From positions 558,001 through 622,000 of the forward strand of contig JACGCM010000715.1 in the NCBI GenBank assembly GCA_014058105.1: 64,000 nt of DNA. Reading direction: 5' to 3'. Made by a program: the position numbers and the translations under genes. Origin of the DNA: Kingdonia uniflora. Its lineage: Eukaryota; Streptophyta; Magnoliopsida; Ranunculales; Circaeasteraceae. Shown here in pieces: positions 21,428 to 32,630 of the stretch; position 1 is the stretch's first letter, and every line of letters begins with the position of its first letter. The notes under the pieces were generated by a model. It was given only the letters and a program-made list of their open reading frames with translations. It was not told where the DNA came from and did no database searches.

Positions 21428-21691
21428 TTATACTTTAAGAAGTTTTGCCGTGTGCGAGTTGGTAGTGGTCTTTTTACACATTCGTACCACAGCTTGACTT
21501 CCTTTGATCTCATAGACTCCGTGATCCGTTAGAAATCGCAAGGTAAGATTATATGTCGAAGGTACTACCTTATTAGAGTATAACCAACTTTGACCTAAGA
21601 TTCCCAGATACTTTGATTCAGCATCGATAATAATAAATTTGAAAAAAGTGGTTTTAGGTCCCGCTTGAACTAGCAGTGTAATTTTTCCCAT
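21428..21691 (-). pseudogene. Tat #1 aspartic protease, C-terminal part only
   Basis: GKITLLVQAGPKTTFFKFII, KYLGILGQSWLYSNKVVPST and GVYEIKGSQAVVRMC match the second half of the Tat-type retropepsin. The DTG/DNGSSAD active-site half expected just upstream is missing, and gag-like Ser-rich sequence abuts at about 21,710, so an internal deletion removed the catalytic box. Confidence 0.75.
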
Positions 21692-21709
21692 TTATCTTTG
21701 GTAAGATAG

Positions 21710-22990
21710 CGGAGAGTGTAGTTGTCATAGGAGGCAAGACTGGGACGGATCTGTCTGGCTTTTTATCTCTTTTCCTGACGTTGTCGATATTCCTCCCACG
21801 CTATTTGGGAGTCCTATTACTCGCTGACTTCGGAGGTGACGACAAAAATACTTCATTGGAATGGATGATTGAGGAGCTTTTCATCTTATCCTTTTTAGAC
21901 CATTCCAATTCGATGTAGTTATTAACAACATCGACCATTTATGTCACTGTCTTGGGCTTGTACCAGGTAAACTCTTCTCAAACTTTGGAGTTGATGTGGA
22001 GTACGGAGGTGAATGCTAAAACGATAATTTTAGGATCTAAATTCCCAATTTTTTTTGTTTCCTACAGAAAATGCTTCTAAAAACTCTCCAAGATCTTATT
22101 CGCACCTTGCTCGAAAAAGAATAAAGAATCCACTGCTATATCTCGTTCCTTAGCATGAGCATAGTTTGACACGAAGAAGTCAAGTAAATGGCTTAAGGTA
22201 GTGATGGAACCTTCGAGAATAGTATAAAACTATCTGAGAGGTTCTTCCTTAAGGCTCATGTTAAATAATTGGCAAAGCATGAGATCAAGTTTATAGTATA
22301 ATCTAACTATGCTGCTTTGAAGTGTCGAACGTGAGTGAGAGGGTCAGTGAGTCCTGCATATTGATGAAATTTTGGCATGTAGAAACTCTCTGGGATGGGC
22401 ATGACTTTAAGATGGAGAGAAATAGGGTTCATCTCAATCCAATCGAGAACAGATCTTCAGCCTGGATTGTCAGAGTGTATGGCTTGGATCCTATTATTTA
22501 GGTCATCCAGGGCAATAAACTGATGTAGAATATTCAGTGCGGCTATAACTTGAGGATCAAAGTCACCATATCCTTATAGCCCCAACCTATCTTTCACTGG
22601 TCGTCTTACCGGTGGTGGGAGAGTTTGGTGGCGTGTGCGTCGGCTTCCTTGATTTTTCGATGCCGAGGATGTGAGTCCATAATATCAAGAAGCTCTGTCT
22701 AGATTCCGTGACCTGGATTGAGAAGTTTAAACTCTTTCCTCCCTCGGTAGGTTCTCTTTTTGAGTTGCTTTGGTACGATGATCGCCTCGGGCTTGTGGAG
22801 GTGACGTTTGACGGCCAGTGAACAGATCTTGATGTCTTCGTAAATTCTTTATTTCTTTTTAATATGTCCGACTTTGTTAATCTAGGGTTTTTCTCCTCTT
22901 GTCTCTTTCGACTTGAAGAGCTTGGCATGGATTCGCTGATTTTCAAACCTCTGGACTCGGTTAAACTCCACTTGCTTTTGAAGTTCAATC
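21710..22990 (-). pseudogene. Tat #1 gag
   Basis: A basic, Ser/Arg-rich N-terminal region (22,988-22,587) is followed in shifted frames by the retrotransposon gag core: MNPISLHLKVMPIPESFYMP then KFHQYAGLTDPLTHVRHFKA (about 22,430-22,320), and ELEWSKKDKMKSSSIIHSNE near 21,900. The core is full of stops. No zinc knuckle was recognised, and it may lie in the deleted stretch before the protease remnant. Confidence 0.7.
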
Positions 22991-23059
22991 ACGGTATTGT
23001 ACAGATCAATTGTTTTAGGTATGGGGTTGATCTTACGGTTCCTCTGTGTACTAGAGGCA

Positions 23060-24720
23060 CTTCAGAGATTCATGTTGAAGTTTAATCACATGCATGCAAC
23101 CACTTCACCCTTGATTTTTGATGTCAGTGAACCTTCTGTATGACCAAAACCTCATTGAGTTGTTTATTAGCATCTAGAATCTTGTCTGCCATAGTCTCAT
23201 TGGATATGTCAGCCACAAGCTCAGTGTTAAGGACATCAATGTCATTATGAAGCCAATCCATCACAACTTGATTAAGGCCAGAGATACTTTTACTCTACTC
23301 CTTAATAGCCAACTTAGTATATTTAAGCTTTCTGCTCAATCTTTGTAAAAGGAGCACCCTCAATAGGAATCTTCCAAACAACTTTCAAAATTCTCATAAA
23401 GTCTTCATGCTCAAGCCACATGGAGTAGAATTTGAAAGGCATATTACCTGGCTTAGGAATAGAATCCCCGAAACCAAGCAAAGGGGAATGATCATATCAA
23501 GTCCTTGGGAGAGCAGTAAAACTCCAAGAGCCAAAAATTTTAATCCACTCTGAGTTAAAGAAACCTCTATTAAGAAAACCAAGGATCCAGTCAACACCAG
23601 CTTGCCCATTGCACCAAGTAAAATTGTACCCCTTCCAAGCACTCTCAAGAATGTTAGCATGATCAACAAAATTCTGAAAACCTTGCATATATCTGGCATT
23701 GGGGTTCCTCCCACCCTCTTTATCTTTAATTCTCAACATAGCATTAAAGTCAATTAGCACCCAAAGGACATTCAAATTATAAAAGCTCTCCAAGTCTTCC
23801 CAGAGCTCTCTTCTCTTAATGACATTACAATAAGCATGAATCAAAGAAACTAGAGCACCTTCAAACCAGACCAAGAAAAAATAGTTCTCGAAACCTCTTT
23901 CCTCCGCATCACTCAAATATTAGCTTTACCATTTGTGTTATTACTCAATAAGTTACACTCCATATTTTTGAGTCTCAACCTTCAAACATTGCCCAAGCTA
24001 GGAATAATCATCGGCTCAACCAACCCCAGGATTAATGGATTATGCTTATTAACCAGCCTTCTAAGGGTAGCCTTTGTTCTAGTGTCAATAGCCTCTTTCT
24101 CTTTGATGTTGGGTGGTTCCTTAGATAATTCCTTATACTCATGTATAGAGTGACCCACATTATTACAAAATTTTGGAGTTTTACCTAACAGAATCTCTTG
24201 ATAGAAATCTTCATCATCTCCTTCAATAAGAAGTTGATTAGGAACAGGTTTAGCTAGCTCAATTTCCACCAAGACACAAGCATACAAACCTGAGTTTCTT
24301 TTCAAGGTTGTTTCATCCACATGAATTGGGGTACCCACAGTGCTAGACAATCTTAACCACTGACCTTCTAAAATCCAAGGACCCCCACATTTTGTCTTCC
24401 TCTGAGTCAAGTGTCAAGTTGAATGGAGAATACCCTTTTCCCAAATGAGATAATTAAATTTTACTTTTAAGCTTCCATAAATTTGATACCAAATTGAAGA
24501 CATCAAGCTGTGCTTGAATCTCTGTAAACCCTCAGCATATGAAGATTTAGCCAATTTAATCGATGGAATATCTCCCCTCATTTAGGTTTTTGGAAATTCA
24601 TCATCAATACCAGGAGACTAATTTTGTACAAGGACCCAAAGCCCTTTCAAATTCGAACAGATTCAGAGAAGCTAAATCTATCGAAGATCACTCAAATAAA
24701 ATTTAGGGCTAAGTGGCCAA
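23060..24720 (-). pseudogene. LINE 5' half: ORF1 (DUF4283) and endonuclease
   Basis: On the minus strand the order is ORF1 then endonuclease. The segment 24,410-23,982 reads GPWILEGQWLRLSS, VGTPIHVDETTLKRNSGLYA, LLIEGDDEDFYQEILLGK and KFCNNVGHSIHE, which is the LINE ORF1 RNA-binding region with a damaged zinc knuckle. The segment 23,916-23,497 reads RRELWEDLESF, DFNAMLRIKDKEGGRNPNAR, FTWCNGQAG and FGSWSFTALPRT, the apurinic-type endonuclease. The EN-RT linker continues in other frames to about 23,075 (KAEILKYTKLAIKEWSKSI). RT is absent; the sequence joins Tat #1 gag directly. Confidence 0.85.
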
Positions 24721-24861
24721 ACTATTCTAATCTCGACCCCCCTCCCAACTTAAATTTCAAGTATTTACTATTTAGCCTTGTCGGAAGAGGTTGATGAAAG
24801 GCTTGAAAATTTAAGTATTTTGAGCAAGAATGTTTTTCAAGCCTTCTTGGAGATGCTCTTA

Positions 24862-24919
24862 TGACATAAAATAGCCCCCCCCCCCCTCCCCTCCAAAAAA
24901 ATAATAATAATAATAATAT
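24862..24919. repeat. Poly(C) tract plus (AAT)n microsatellite
   Basis: A run of about ten C and CCCTCCCCTCC is followed by A-rich sequence and (AAT)6-like repeats. The flanking 24,720-25,225 is AT-rich without a gene. Confidence 0.8.
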
Positions 24920-25225
24920 TGTACTATAAATATATAAAAAATGGAAATTGGCCAAATAAATACAAATTATAGCAATCTTTCTCAAATCGGACCTTGGAAA
25001 CATTAAATTCAAGAATCGATACTTTGTACTTTAAGTTCCATTATTACCCCTATTAAAGTTTCAAGTTTACGGCAGTTAACAACTCTGAAAATTCTAATTT
25101 TGCAGATAAGTGGGGTCAACCGGTATGAATGTCACATCAAGCTAAGAAATAATAATAACTGATCTGAGTCGTCACTAATTTCTTGATATACAACTCAAAT
25201 ATAAATTGTAATTAAATCTTGAACT

Positions 25226-25276
25226 ACACGTGTTTATACTAAATCAACACGTGTACATATAGGTTTGTACACGTGT
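25226..25276. promoter_or_regulatory. Triple G-box cluster (ACACGTGT)
   Basis: The palindrome ACACGTGT occurs at 25,226-25,233, 25,247-25,254 and 25,269-25,276. CACGTG cores are plant bZIP/bHLH binding sites. The cluster lies about 700 bp upstream of the DUF1985 gene exons. A regulatory role is inference; the three exact copies in 51 bp are observed. Confidence 0.5.
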
Positions 25277-25939
25277 CATGTATTTTTGGCCATGTCACAT
25301 ATATTATTTGTCAATAATTTGTAATACCATTAAATACATCATTTCATTTGTAATGTAAAAGTTTATAATGTGCTTCCCCAAAATTTGTCATTTATTATGG
25401 ATGCACTTCACAATTTTTTTGACGCAAGTTGTCATTACAACTTTTACATATATAGGGCATATACAGGGCTGGGTTTCCCTGTCTATGTGTGATTCACACA
25501 TATACGGAATGATAGTTTTTGGCGCCAGATGACATCAACCAATGGATGTAATAGTCATCCGAGAAAATTTTGATAAAGCAACAAACATAATTTTTGCACG
25601 TATATCAAGAAGAGTTATCATGTAAGCGCTCATACCAAAGACAACTGTATCAAGACTGGTACCATTTAAATTTAAACCACACTCATCAACCCTACCTGAA
25701 ACCCTCATCAACCGTCTGTCTGGATTCTAGATTCTTTAAACCTAAGTACTTTACTCAAAATTTTCTTCTCTCTCTTGTTTGGTAAGTTTTATTCTCCCCT
25801 CCTCTCTCGCTTTGTATTCACTTTGTACTAAAATCTCTATCTCTCTATCTCTCTCTAGTATATGTGTGTTTGATTTCAATATAAGAATGATGATTTCTTA
25901 CAAAATCATGTTTTTGTATTCTCTGCCCACCAAATGTAT
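25277..25939. other. Upstream region of DUF1985 gene with CT repeats
   Basis: AT-rich DNA has imperfect CTCTCTATCTCTCTATCTCTCTCT repeats at about 25,835-25,857, typical of plant 5' UTR or promoter regions. No coding domain was seen. Confidence 0.45.
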
Positions 25940-28927
25940 GATAAAATGATGTTTGTTGTTTTCTTAGTCTAAACAATGAGGAAGAAGAGTGTAAAAAAAA
26001 TGGTGAGAGAGAAAGTGTTAAAAGAGCCATTGGAAAAGACGAACCTGAAGAAGAACAATCTGAGTATGACAATGAGAGTGAGAAATTAGAGGAGATTGAT
26101 AATGAAAAGAAAAGAAAGAGTGACCCAAATCAGCAAAATAATACATCTCGTTGTTCAGGTTATGTTCTGCACAAATTGCTATCAAAGATGATTAGTCAAC
26201 ACGAATGGAAAGCCATTGGTAATACCTGCTTTGCACCATTGTTGTTGATCAATCCGATTATGACACAGTTAAGGCTAGTTGTTGAGCTTTTTGATCATCA
26301 TGTCGGTGATATGCATTTTTAAATTTGGAGGGAGAACAATGTAGATGAAACCCCTGGATATTGTTCTCATTCTTGGGCTATGTGTTTCACTTTTTCCCCA
26401 TAATTTCTTTTTTGATTATCTTGAGTATCAATCATAGTTCAGGATAAGGCTCTTCCCAAAGAAGAAAAAGACTTACAGATTTAAGGAAATCGAAGACAAT
26501 TAGAAGTATGCTAGAGCAGAATAATATAATGGTAAGTTTCAACATTTGTCCTTTGTTATGAAAGATATTGTCAATTGTTTTAGCATATTTTGTCTTTGAT
26601 AAGTGTTTGCCATTTACACCATTTGTTAAACCATAATTGTAAGTTTCAGTATTTATTATTTGTAATTATTTTATTTGTCAATTGTTATGGATTTTTTGTC
26701 ACTTATGTGTCTGTATGTTATTTTTGTTATATTGAGGATGTTCTTCGCTTAAATTTGCATGACATTATTCAACCATTTATCCTCCCAAACAAAGGGAGAA
26801 ACGTTAAGGAGAGGTATGTTGATTTAGTTGATAATCTGGACGAGTTCAACAAATTCCCCTATGGACAGCAACTCCACAATTTTTTGTTAAGCCAATTAGT
26901 TGAGTGGCTAGAGTATCGATCTATTGAAGGTAAAAAATTTGAGAGGGCATTATCATTGTATGGATATACCTGGGCACTTATGATATGGGCATTCCTGAGT
27001 ATTCCTACCCTCAAGTTTCCAATAATTCATGAACTAAAAACTGACTTCCCTAGTTTACAGTGATGGAGGATGCCAACTCTTCCACTCAAAATTTTTTTCA
27101 CTTTCTAGAATATTTTATCTGATCCTAAAATTTTATTAAAACCGTTGGAGCCTTCTAAATCAAATAAGGCGCATGAAATTATGATAAAGGCCATGGTAAG
27201 CTTCATTCCTTATTATTTGTGATTCATTAGCAACATAACATCTATCGGTTCAACTACACCACTAAATAGGGGATCAAAATAGATTGTTGGAATGTCTTAC
27301 GAAGCCTGCTGGAATAGATGATAGTACTCCTCATTCATCTACACCTGATGCAGAAAAGCAGTACTCTACACCTGCTACAATGAAGTTGCGAAAGATCATT
27401 CGAACTAATACTCCACAACCATTGAAATGAAAGCAAGAAGAAAATGATAAGAAAAATGGTGGGAATAAAGGTAAAGAAAAATACAAAAAGTGCATGGGTG
27501 TTCAGAGAATATAGCAGATAGATGTACGAAAAAAAAATCTCAAGATTCAAGATAAGAATAAAAAGAAAAGAGAAAGTGAAAGTGAAGAAGTTTAAGATCA
27601 AATAAAAGGCAAGAAGGTAATGAAGAAGAAGGCTGAGTTCAAAAAGGGTCAAACTAAAGAGGCTCAAACTGAAGATGAAATCGATAATATCCCCCTAAAG
27701 TTATTAATCACCAGGAAATTGATGAGAGACCCTAAGGGGTAACCCACATCAAAAACTAAGGTTCATTCCCTTATGAAATAACAAATATCATTTGTTTTTT
27801 CTAATACTACCATCTGTTTCTATTCATCATATCATTTATTCATGTTCCTTATACAAGTTATTACTCTCACAGGATTTAGTAGATTGTGTTGGTGTAGACC
27901 AAATCATTGAAGATAAAGATTTGATGGGAGAAGAGTTTGAGAAACTTGTAGAGCCCACTGAAGTTAAGAATGATGGTGGTTTTGAGGCTAAGGAGGCCAC
28001 TGAAGTTAAGAATAGTAGTTTTAAGGATAAGAGAGAAGAGCTAAAGAAAGATTTATAGGAAGCTGAAGGGAGAGACATAAATTAAAATGCCATTGTGAAT
28101 ATGAGCACTATATCTAGTGATTACGGTGATGACCTTGAGGTTGGTAATCTTTACACATTATCATATGTGAATCTTGGTTGTTGACATTTGTTTACCTCTT
28201 TCCTAATCATTTGATTTTTTTTATAGATAGTTACGGACCAAAACCAAACCATTGTTGTAGAGGTATAATATCATTTGGTTCGCATCTAGCTTATCATTTG
28301 TTTGCATCCATATTATCATTTGTTTAACTTCATTAATTGACCATTGGTATATCAGTTATGCTTTCCAAATTATTTTATAGATTGTTGTTGTCCAAAACAA
28401 AGACCAAAGCACTGATGTTTCCCAAACCTATGAAGTAGTGGAAAATAAAAATGAAAAGGATGAGGAAGGTGCTGATGGGGAGGTATTTTCCACTCATATT
28501 TTTATTTGTTCATATTTTTACTTAGTGATATTTTCTGCATACCTTATCATTTGTTTGCATTTCATATTATCATTTGTTTGCATCTATATTATCATTTGTT
28601 TACTTATATCAAATAGTCACTAACCAAACCCAAGACCCAAACAAAACCAATGAAGATAAAGTTGAAAATGAAGATAGAGATATAGTTCACAATGAACCAA
28701 ATGATGTGGAGCTAGTTGATAATATAGAGCGCAGTGTGGAAAAAGACTTCGAGAAGAGAAGTGTGGAAAAAGTTATAGAGAAGGCTAGAGTGGAGGAAGA
28801 AAATATAGAAAAAGATGTTGTGGGAGTAGATGCTGAAAATGATGAGGTTCAAGGTAGAGAAGGAAAGTCTGAGATTGAAAAAAGAAAAAAAACAAAGGAG
28901 TCAGAGTCCATCCTAAAAGTATGTATT
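25940..28927 (+). pseudogene. DUF1985 (Ulp1/Kaonashi-MULE-associated) gene, 5' portion
   Basis: DUF1985 proteins are plant, often transposon-borne, N-terminal partners of Ulp1-like SUMO-protease domains. After an acceptor near 25,967, an acidic/basic leader (EEEQSEYDNESEKLEEIDNE) precedes HKLLSKMISQHEWKAIGNTC, PIMTQLRLVVELFDHH and, after a frameshift, MKPLDIVLILGLCVSLFP, the DUF1985 core. An exon at about 26,730-27,061 carries YVDLVDNLDEFNKFPYG, ERALSLYGYTWALMIWAFL and IPTLKF, the strongest diagnostic block. Downstream exons (27,280-28,900) are Lys/Glu-rich low-complexity. The frame is cut at 28,927 by a copia LTR before any Ulp1 catalytic domain. Confidence 0.75.
28266..28600 (+). repeat. 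22-23 bp intronic repeats, TTATCATTTGTTTGCAT
   Basis: The core TTATCATTTGTTT occurs at 28,291, 28,313, 28,544, 28,567 and 28,589, with a variant at 28,266. Adjacent copies are 22-23 bp apart. They fall in the putative introns of the DUF1985 gene, in sense-strand polarity. The same core is found, again in sense polarity, in the introns of the MULE transposase at 1-3.7 kb. Confidence 0.75.
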
Positions 28928-29188
28928 TGTTGGATAATAATGGATACTCTATCAGTTAATCAAAGAATGATTGAGAGAAGAGTAAGGATTTCTTATTGAT
29001 GAATAATAACTCTATGTATCCTTAAAGGTTCTATTATTCTATCTTATAAAAGGATAACCCAATATAGGTTATCTATATCAACTCAAACTCTCCTCATAAA
29101 CCCTAAAGGTTTATGGGCTTGTCAGGAGTTAAGTAGGATACCCTAACCCAGTTGGGTTCCCACCTGAGGCTGGACCCAACTCCTAACA
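28928..29188 (-). repeat. 3' LTR of Ty1/copia element #1
   Basis: It is bounded by TGTTGGATAA on the left and CTCCTAACA on the right, giving TGTTAGGAG...CCAACA in element sense (TG...CA). It is preceded in element sense by the polypurine tract CGAAGGGGGAG at 29,189-29,199. The 5-bp left flank is GTATT (28,923-28,927). The length is 261 bp. The partner LTR was not found in the window. Confidence 0.7.
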
Positions 29189-29422
29189 CTCCCCCTTCGG
29201 GTATTCCATACCATGACGATTTGCCTCATCAAAACCTCTGCCTAGCACGACCCCCTTGGAAAAAAAGTTGTGCAAGGAAAGAGTACAATCTTATTCCCCG
29301 TATGGGTTGTGGACGTGTATACTTTGCCTCATCAAAACCTCTAGTCAGTAAAACCTTCTTGGATAAAAATTTTACTATCAAGAAAAAGAATACAATACGC
29401 ATGTGTCCACGTCAGGACAGAA
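29189..29422 (-). other. 3' untranslated region of copia #1
   Basis: The sequence between RNase H and the 3' LTR contains TTGCCTCATCAAAACCTC twice (about 29,220 and 29,325) and the polypurine tract at its left edge. No coding is seen. Confidence 0.6.
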
Positions 29423-30869
29423 TTACTCCCCCTGTCGTCGATCTTCTTTAGATAATAAATCGTGTAAACTCCGTATGCCGATTCCGTGTACCAATATCTT
29501 GAACGTAGGATATGCAAGAGCCTTCATGAATAAATCTGCTAAGTTATCTTCTGAACGAACTTGAACAACGTCAATCTCAATCATCTTCTGTAACTCGTGT
29601 ATGTGGAAGAATTTGGGTAAAATGTGCTTCGTTCTTTCACCTGATATAAATCTGCCATTGACTTGAATAATATAAGTTACGTTGTCTTCATAAAGAGTCA
29701 TCGGTTTATCTTGGATAGAACTTAGACCGCAACTTCTGTTGATGTGATTGATCATGGACCAAAGCCAGAAATATTCTCTACCAGCTTCATGAAGTACAAG
29801 AATCTCTGCGTGGTTTGAGGATGTAGCAACCATCGTCTGCTTTACCGATCTCCATAAAATTCTTGTATCTCCATATAATAACACAACCCGATTGTGATCG
29901 GCCTTTATGTGTATCTGACAAATATCATGTATCAGCGTATCATATAATTTATCGTTTGCCAATTTTTGGATAGAACAACCCCAGTCTTTCGTGTCGATGA
30001 GATACCTCAGAATGTGCTTAATTTTATTATAGTGCCTTTGGGTATGTATAAAACTGTGACATACCAAACAGTTCATTGCGAATGAGATATCGGGTCAAGT
30101 ACACCCTGCTAAGTATAGCAAATCACTTATAGCTCCTTGATATGGCGTCTTAGGCCCCATGAGTTTCCCCCCCCCCCTCGTCTGGAGGACGATAGATGTC
30201 ATCGTTCACATCCAATGAATGGACATGCATAGGCATTTTGGCATTGTGTATCGTATCCATACCGAAACGTTTTATGATTTTTTCAATATACGTCGCCTGA
30301 TGTTCGATTATGCTACGACCAAGATGTTTGATCTGCAAACCGTGACAAAATTTGGTCTTCCCAAGGTCTTTCATTTCGAATTCCTTCCCAAGGTATTCGG
30401 CAGCATTAACAATCTCCCCCAGAGTTCCGATGATATTCAAATCGTCTACATAAACTACAATAATGGTGAAACTAGTATTCGTTTTCTTGATGAAAACGCA
30501 TGGGCAAACAAGGTTATTTGAAAAACCCTTAGCTTTCAAATATTCAATCAACCTATTATGCCACATGAGCCCTGATTGTTTCAGACCATACAATGACTTA
30601 TCCAGTTTTATTACGTTGACACCCCGTGTGCCTGCCATTGTCGCTTCCTGAAGCTTAAACCCCTCTGGTAACTTCATGTAGATCTCAATATCTAATTTCA
30701 TATATAGATACACAGTAACTACATCCATAAGACGCATGTCAAGCTCGTTCTCAATGATTGACAGACTGATCAGTTAACGAAATGTTATAGCATCCATGAC
30801 TGGAGAGTAGGTTTTATCGTAGTCGATGCTAGGTCTTTGAGAAAAGTCCTCGGCAAGTAGTCTTGCCTT
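29423..30869 (-). pseudogene. Copia #1 RT (most) and RNase H
   Basis: On the minus strand this holds the 3' two-thirds of copia RT and its RNase H. From 30,869 down are KARLLAEDFSQRPSIDYDKT and YSPVMDAITF, MRLMDVVTVYLY, LPEGFKLQEA, IKLDKSLYGLKQSGLMWHNR and TIIVVYVDDLNIIGT (intact YVDD). The RNase H block at 30,076-29,423 has WRSVKQTMVATSSNHAEILV, MTLYEDN, RTKHILPKFFHIHE and SEDNLADLFMKAL. A poly(C) insert near 30,165 shifts the frame. The N-terminal part of the same RT lies 18 kb away at 48.9-49.07 kb because a LINE inserted here. Confidence 0.88.
30858..30869. repeat. Target-site duplication of LINE, left copy
   Basis: TAGTCTTGCCTT here matches TAGTCTTGCATT at 48,918-48,929 (11 of 12). Both sit inside the same copia RT codons (around Ala-Arg-Leu), as expected for a duplicated target. 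Confidence 0.85.
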
Positions 30870-31266
30870 TGCTGAGGGTGTATCCATTGGGAAAGATGAG
30901 AGTCTCTAGCGATTTACTTGGTGTTTTTTTTTTAGAAAATTCTAGACGCCAGCTAGGGTTTGTCTTGTGATTCTTCTAATCAATATCTCCTCCTTGTTTG
31001 ATCCTTGGTTTGTTTCTTTGCGATCTCCAATTATTCTCTCAGGATCTTCCTCTTTCTTGCGGCTCAATCCTTGGGATTTGTTCTTCGATCCTTTTTCCTT
31101 TCTTGTGTTATTTTCTGCCAGATCTCTTGTGATCTTTGCTCAATCCTTTGGATCTGATCTTCTCTCTGCGATCCTGTCCTTGGGTGGTGTTCTATTTAAA
31201 CCTCTCTTCTTTTCTCCTTTCTCATCGGTCCAAAGTCTTGGTTCTTCTTTTACAATTTCGTCATCA

Positions 31267-32030
31267 ATGGCCTCATCTTCAACTACTCCCCCAACATCTC
31301 AGCTCTATGCCTCCAGCATCAAACCCATCTATGCCCCCTGTATCTAACCTCTCTAGCAATGGTGATACCTTACCTTCTGTGAGGAATGCCAAACCTTCTT
31401 TTGCTTACATCGCTGCGGCATCAGTGAAACCTGCTCTCGATGAGTTCATCCGGAGGTGAGATACTCCAACAAGAATGGTTATCCTGTTGTGGCCTTCTCC
31501 CCATCAGATCTGCCTCGTCCTGAGGCCGCTTTTACCACCGCCTTGGTGATGAAGTTCCCTACAGATAGGGCACCCATTGATGATATCAAAAACAATATTA
31601 GGACCCATTGGGGTTTGAGTGATCTCCCTATGATTGCACAGCTTAATTTTAATCATTTTAGATGTAACCAAGGCTCTCACAAGGGAATCGAGATAAGTTC
31701 GAGGAAGTTTCTTTAAATTGTTTCGTTGGTCAATTAATTTTGATCCAACAAAGGATGCCACAACTTCACCTGTTTGGATTCAATTCCCAGTTTTGAAACT
31801 TTATTTTCATAGCAATGGCATTTTGAAAGCTCTTGCTAATATGGTGGGCAAGTATCTCACAACAAATTCTGTTACTTCGAATCTAGGCCGTCCTAGCACA
31901 GCTATAGTATGTGTAAAAGTTGATCTCTCAAAGGATTTGCCTTCTAAGGGGGGTCTCCAATTATCTAAGAATTTCACCCTTGATCAAAAGGTGTTGTATG
32001 AGAAGCAAAGAAGGTGGATGCTATAGTAGT
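31267..32030 (+). pseudogene. LINE ORF1 (DUF4283 gag-like)
   Basis: It starts MASSSTTPPTSQLYASS at 31,267, then frameshifts. Blocks are NAKPSFAYIAAASVKPAL, EAAFTTALVMKFPTDRAP, IRTHWGLSDLPMIAQLNFNH, then FRWSINFDPTKDATTSPVWI, QFPVLKLYFHSNGILKALA and SNLGRPSTAIVCVKVDLSKD, matching the DUF4283 RNA-binding region of plant LINE ORF1. At least two frameshifts occur (about 31,345 and 31,712). The 5' leader 30,870-31,266 has no recognised coding. Confidence 0.8.
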
Positions 32031-32232
32031 GGATGCTGAACACAGAGCACAGTGTGTCTGAAGGTGAAGATGAATAAGTTCGTGTGCAAGAGACTAATAA
32101 AGCCTACAGTTCTGATGGTAAGATGAGTAATACGATAATTATCCCAAAGAGAAAAGGTAGAGCTAAGCCTTTTATCCCTCTTAGTATAGTAACAAAGAGC
32201 AAGAGTGCTCTAATTCCTCCTCCCAAGTTTTA

Positions 32233-32630
32233 ATGGCTGTTGGTCCATTGCTTATTTGGAATTGCAGGGGAGTTGGCAATAATAGGACAATAAATCACTT
32301 GAAAAAGCTCATTAGACTGCCCAAAATCTCCATTGTGTGTTGTTTGAGCCTTTCTTGGATGTGTCTCAAATTGGTTTCATTTCTAGAAGAATAAATTGTA
32401 ATTCATATTTATCCAATTGTAGCTACAATGGTAAAATATGGATTCAATGGAAAAATGATTATGATGTGAATATGGTGTCTGCCTCAAACCAGTTTATCCA
32501 TTGTTTTATCTCCTATAACAATGTAAGGTGTGCTATGGTCATATTTGTCTATGCAAAGTGTGAAATAGTTGAGAGAAGACCTTTGTGGGATGATCTCATT
32601 ATGTTATCAAATCATACAGGACCTTGGTGT
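32233..32630 (+). pseudogene. LINE endonuclease, N-terminal half
   Basis: MAVGPLLIWNCRGVGNNRTI opens ORF2 with the conserved Asn of the EEP endonuclease. MVIFVYAKCEIVERRPLWDD and the GPW block follow, ending exactly where copia #2 begins. One frameshift lies near 32,335. The frame resumes at 36,686 after the inserted element, with FNVVG (usual GDFN block). Confidence 0.85.

Larger units (their letters stand above)
11995..23050 (-). mobile_element. Ty3/gypsy Tat/Ogre-type LTR retrotransposon #1 (5' truncated)
   Basis: gag, protease, RT, RNase H and integrase pieces run on the minus strand from about 22.99 to 18.19 kb. A TATA-preceded ORF set runs antisense (plus) between integrase and the 3' LTR, an arrangement known for Tat-lineage elements. 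The 3' LTR is at about 12,000-12,412 and is followed by a purine-rich tract in element sense (GAGGATGGGGCAAT). No matching 5' LTR was found; near 23.03 kb the gag end abuts LINE sequence directly. All ORFs contain stops. The element is dead and truncated. Confidence 0.8.

Noticed and set aside
24862..24919. Poly(C) run as an assembly gap or error
   Set aside because: Homopolymer length may be inexact, but flanking sequence is continuous and comparable runs (30,169; 62,250) exist. I have no evidence of a misjoin.
26590..27061. Apparent membrane protein start before the DUF1985 block
   Set aside because: The hydrophobic leader translates intron sequence with CATTTGT/TTTGTCA words; the coding similarity begins only near 26,730.
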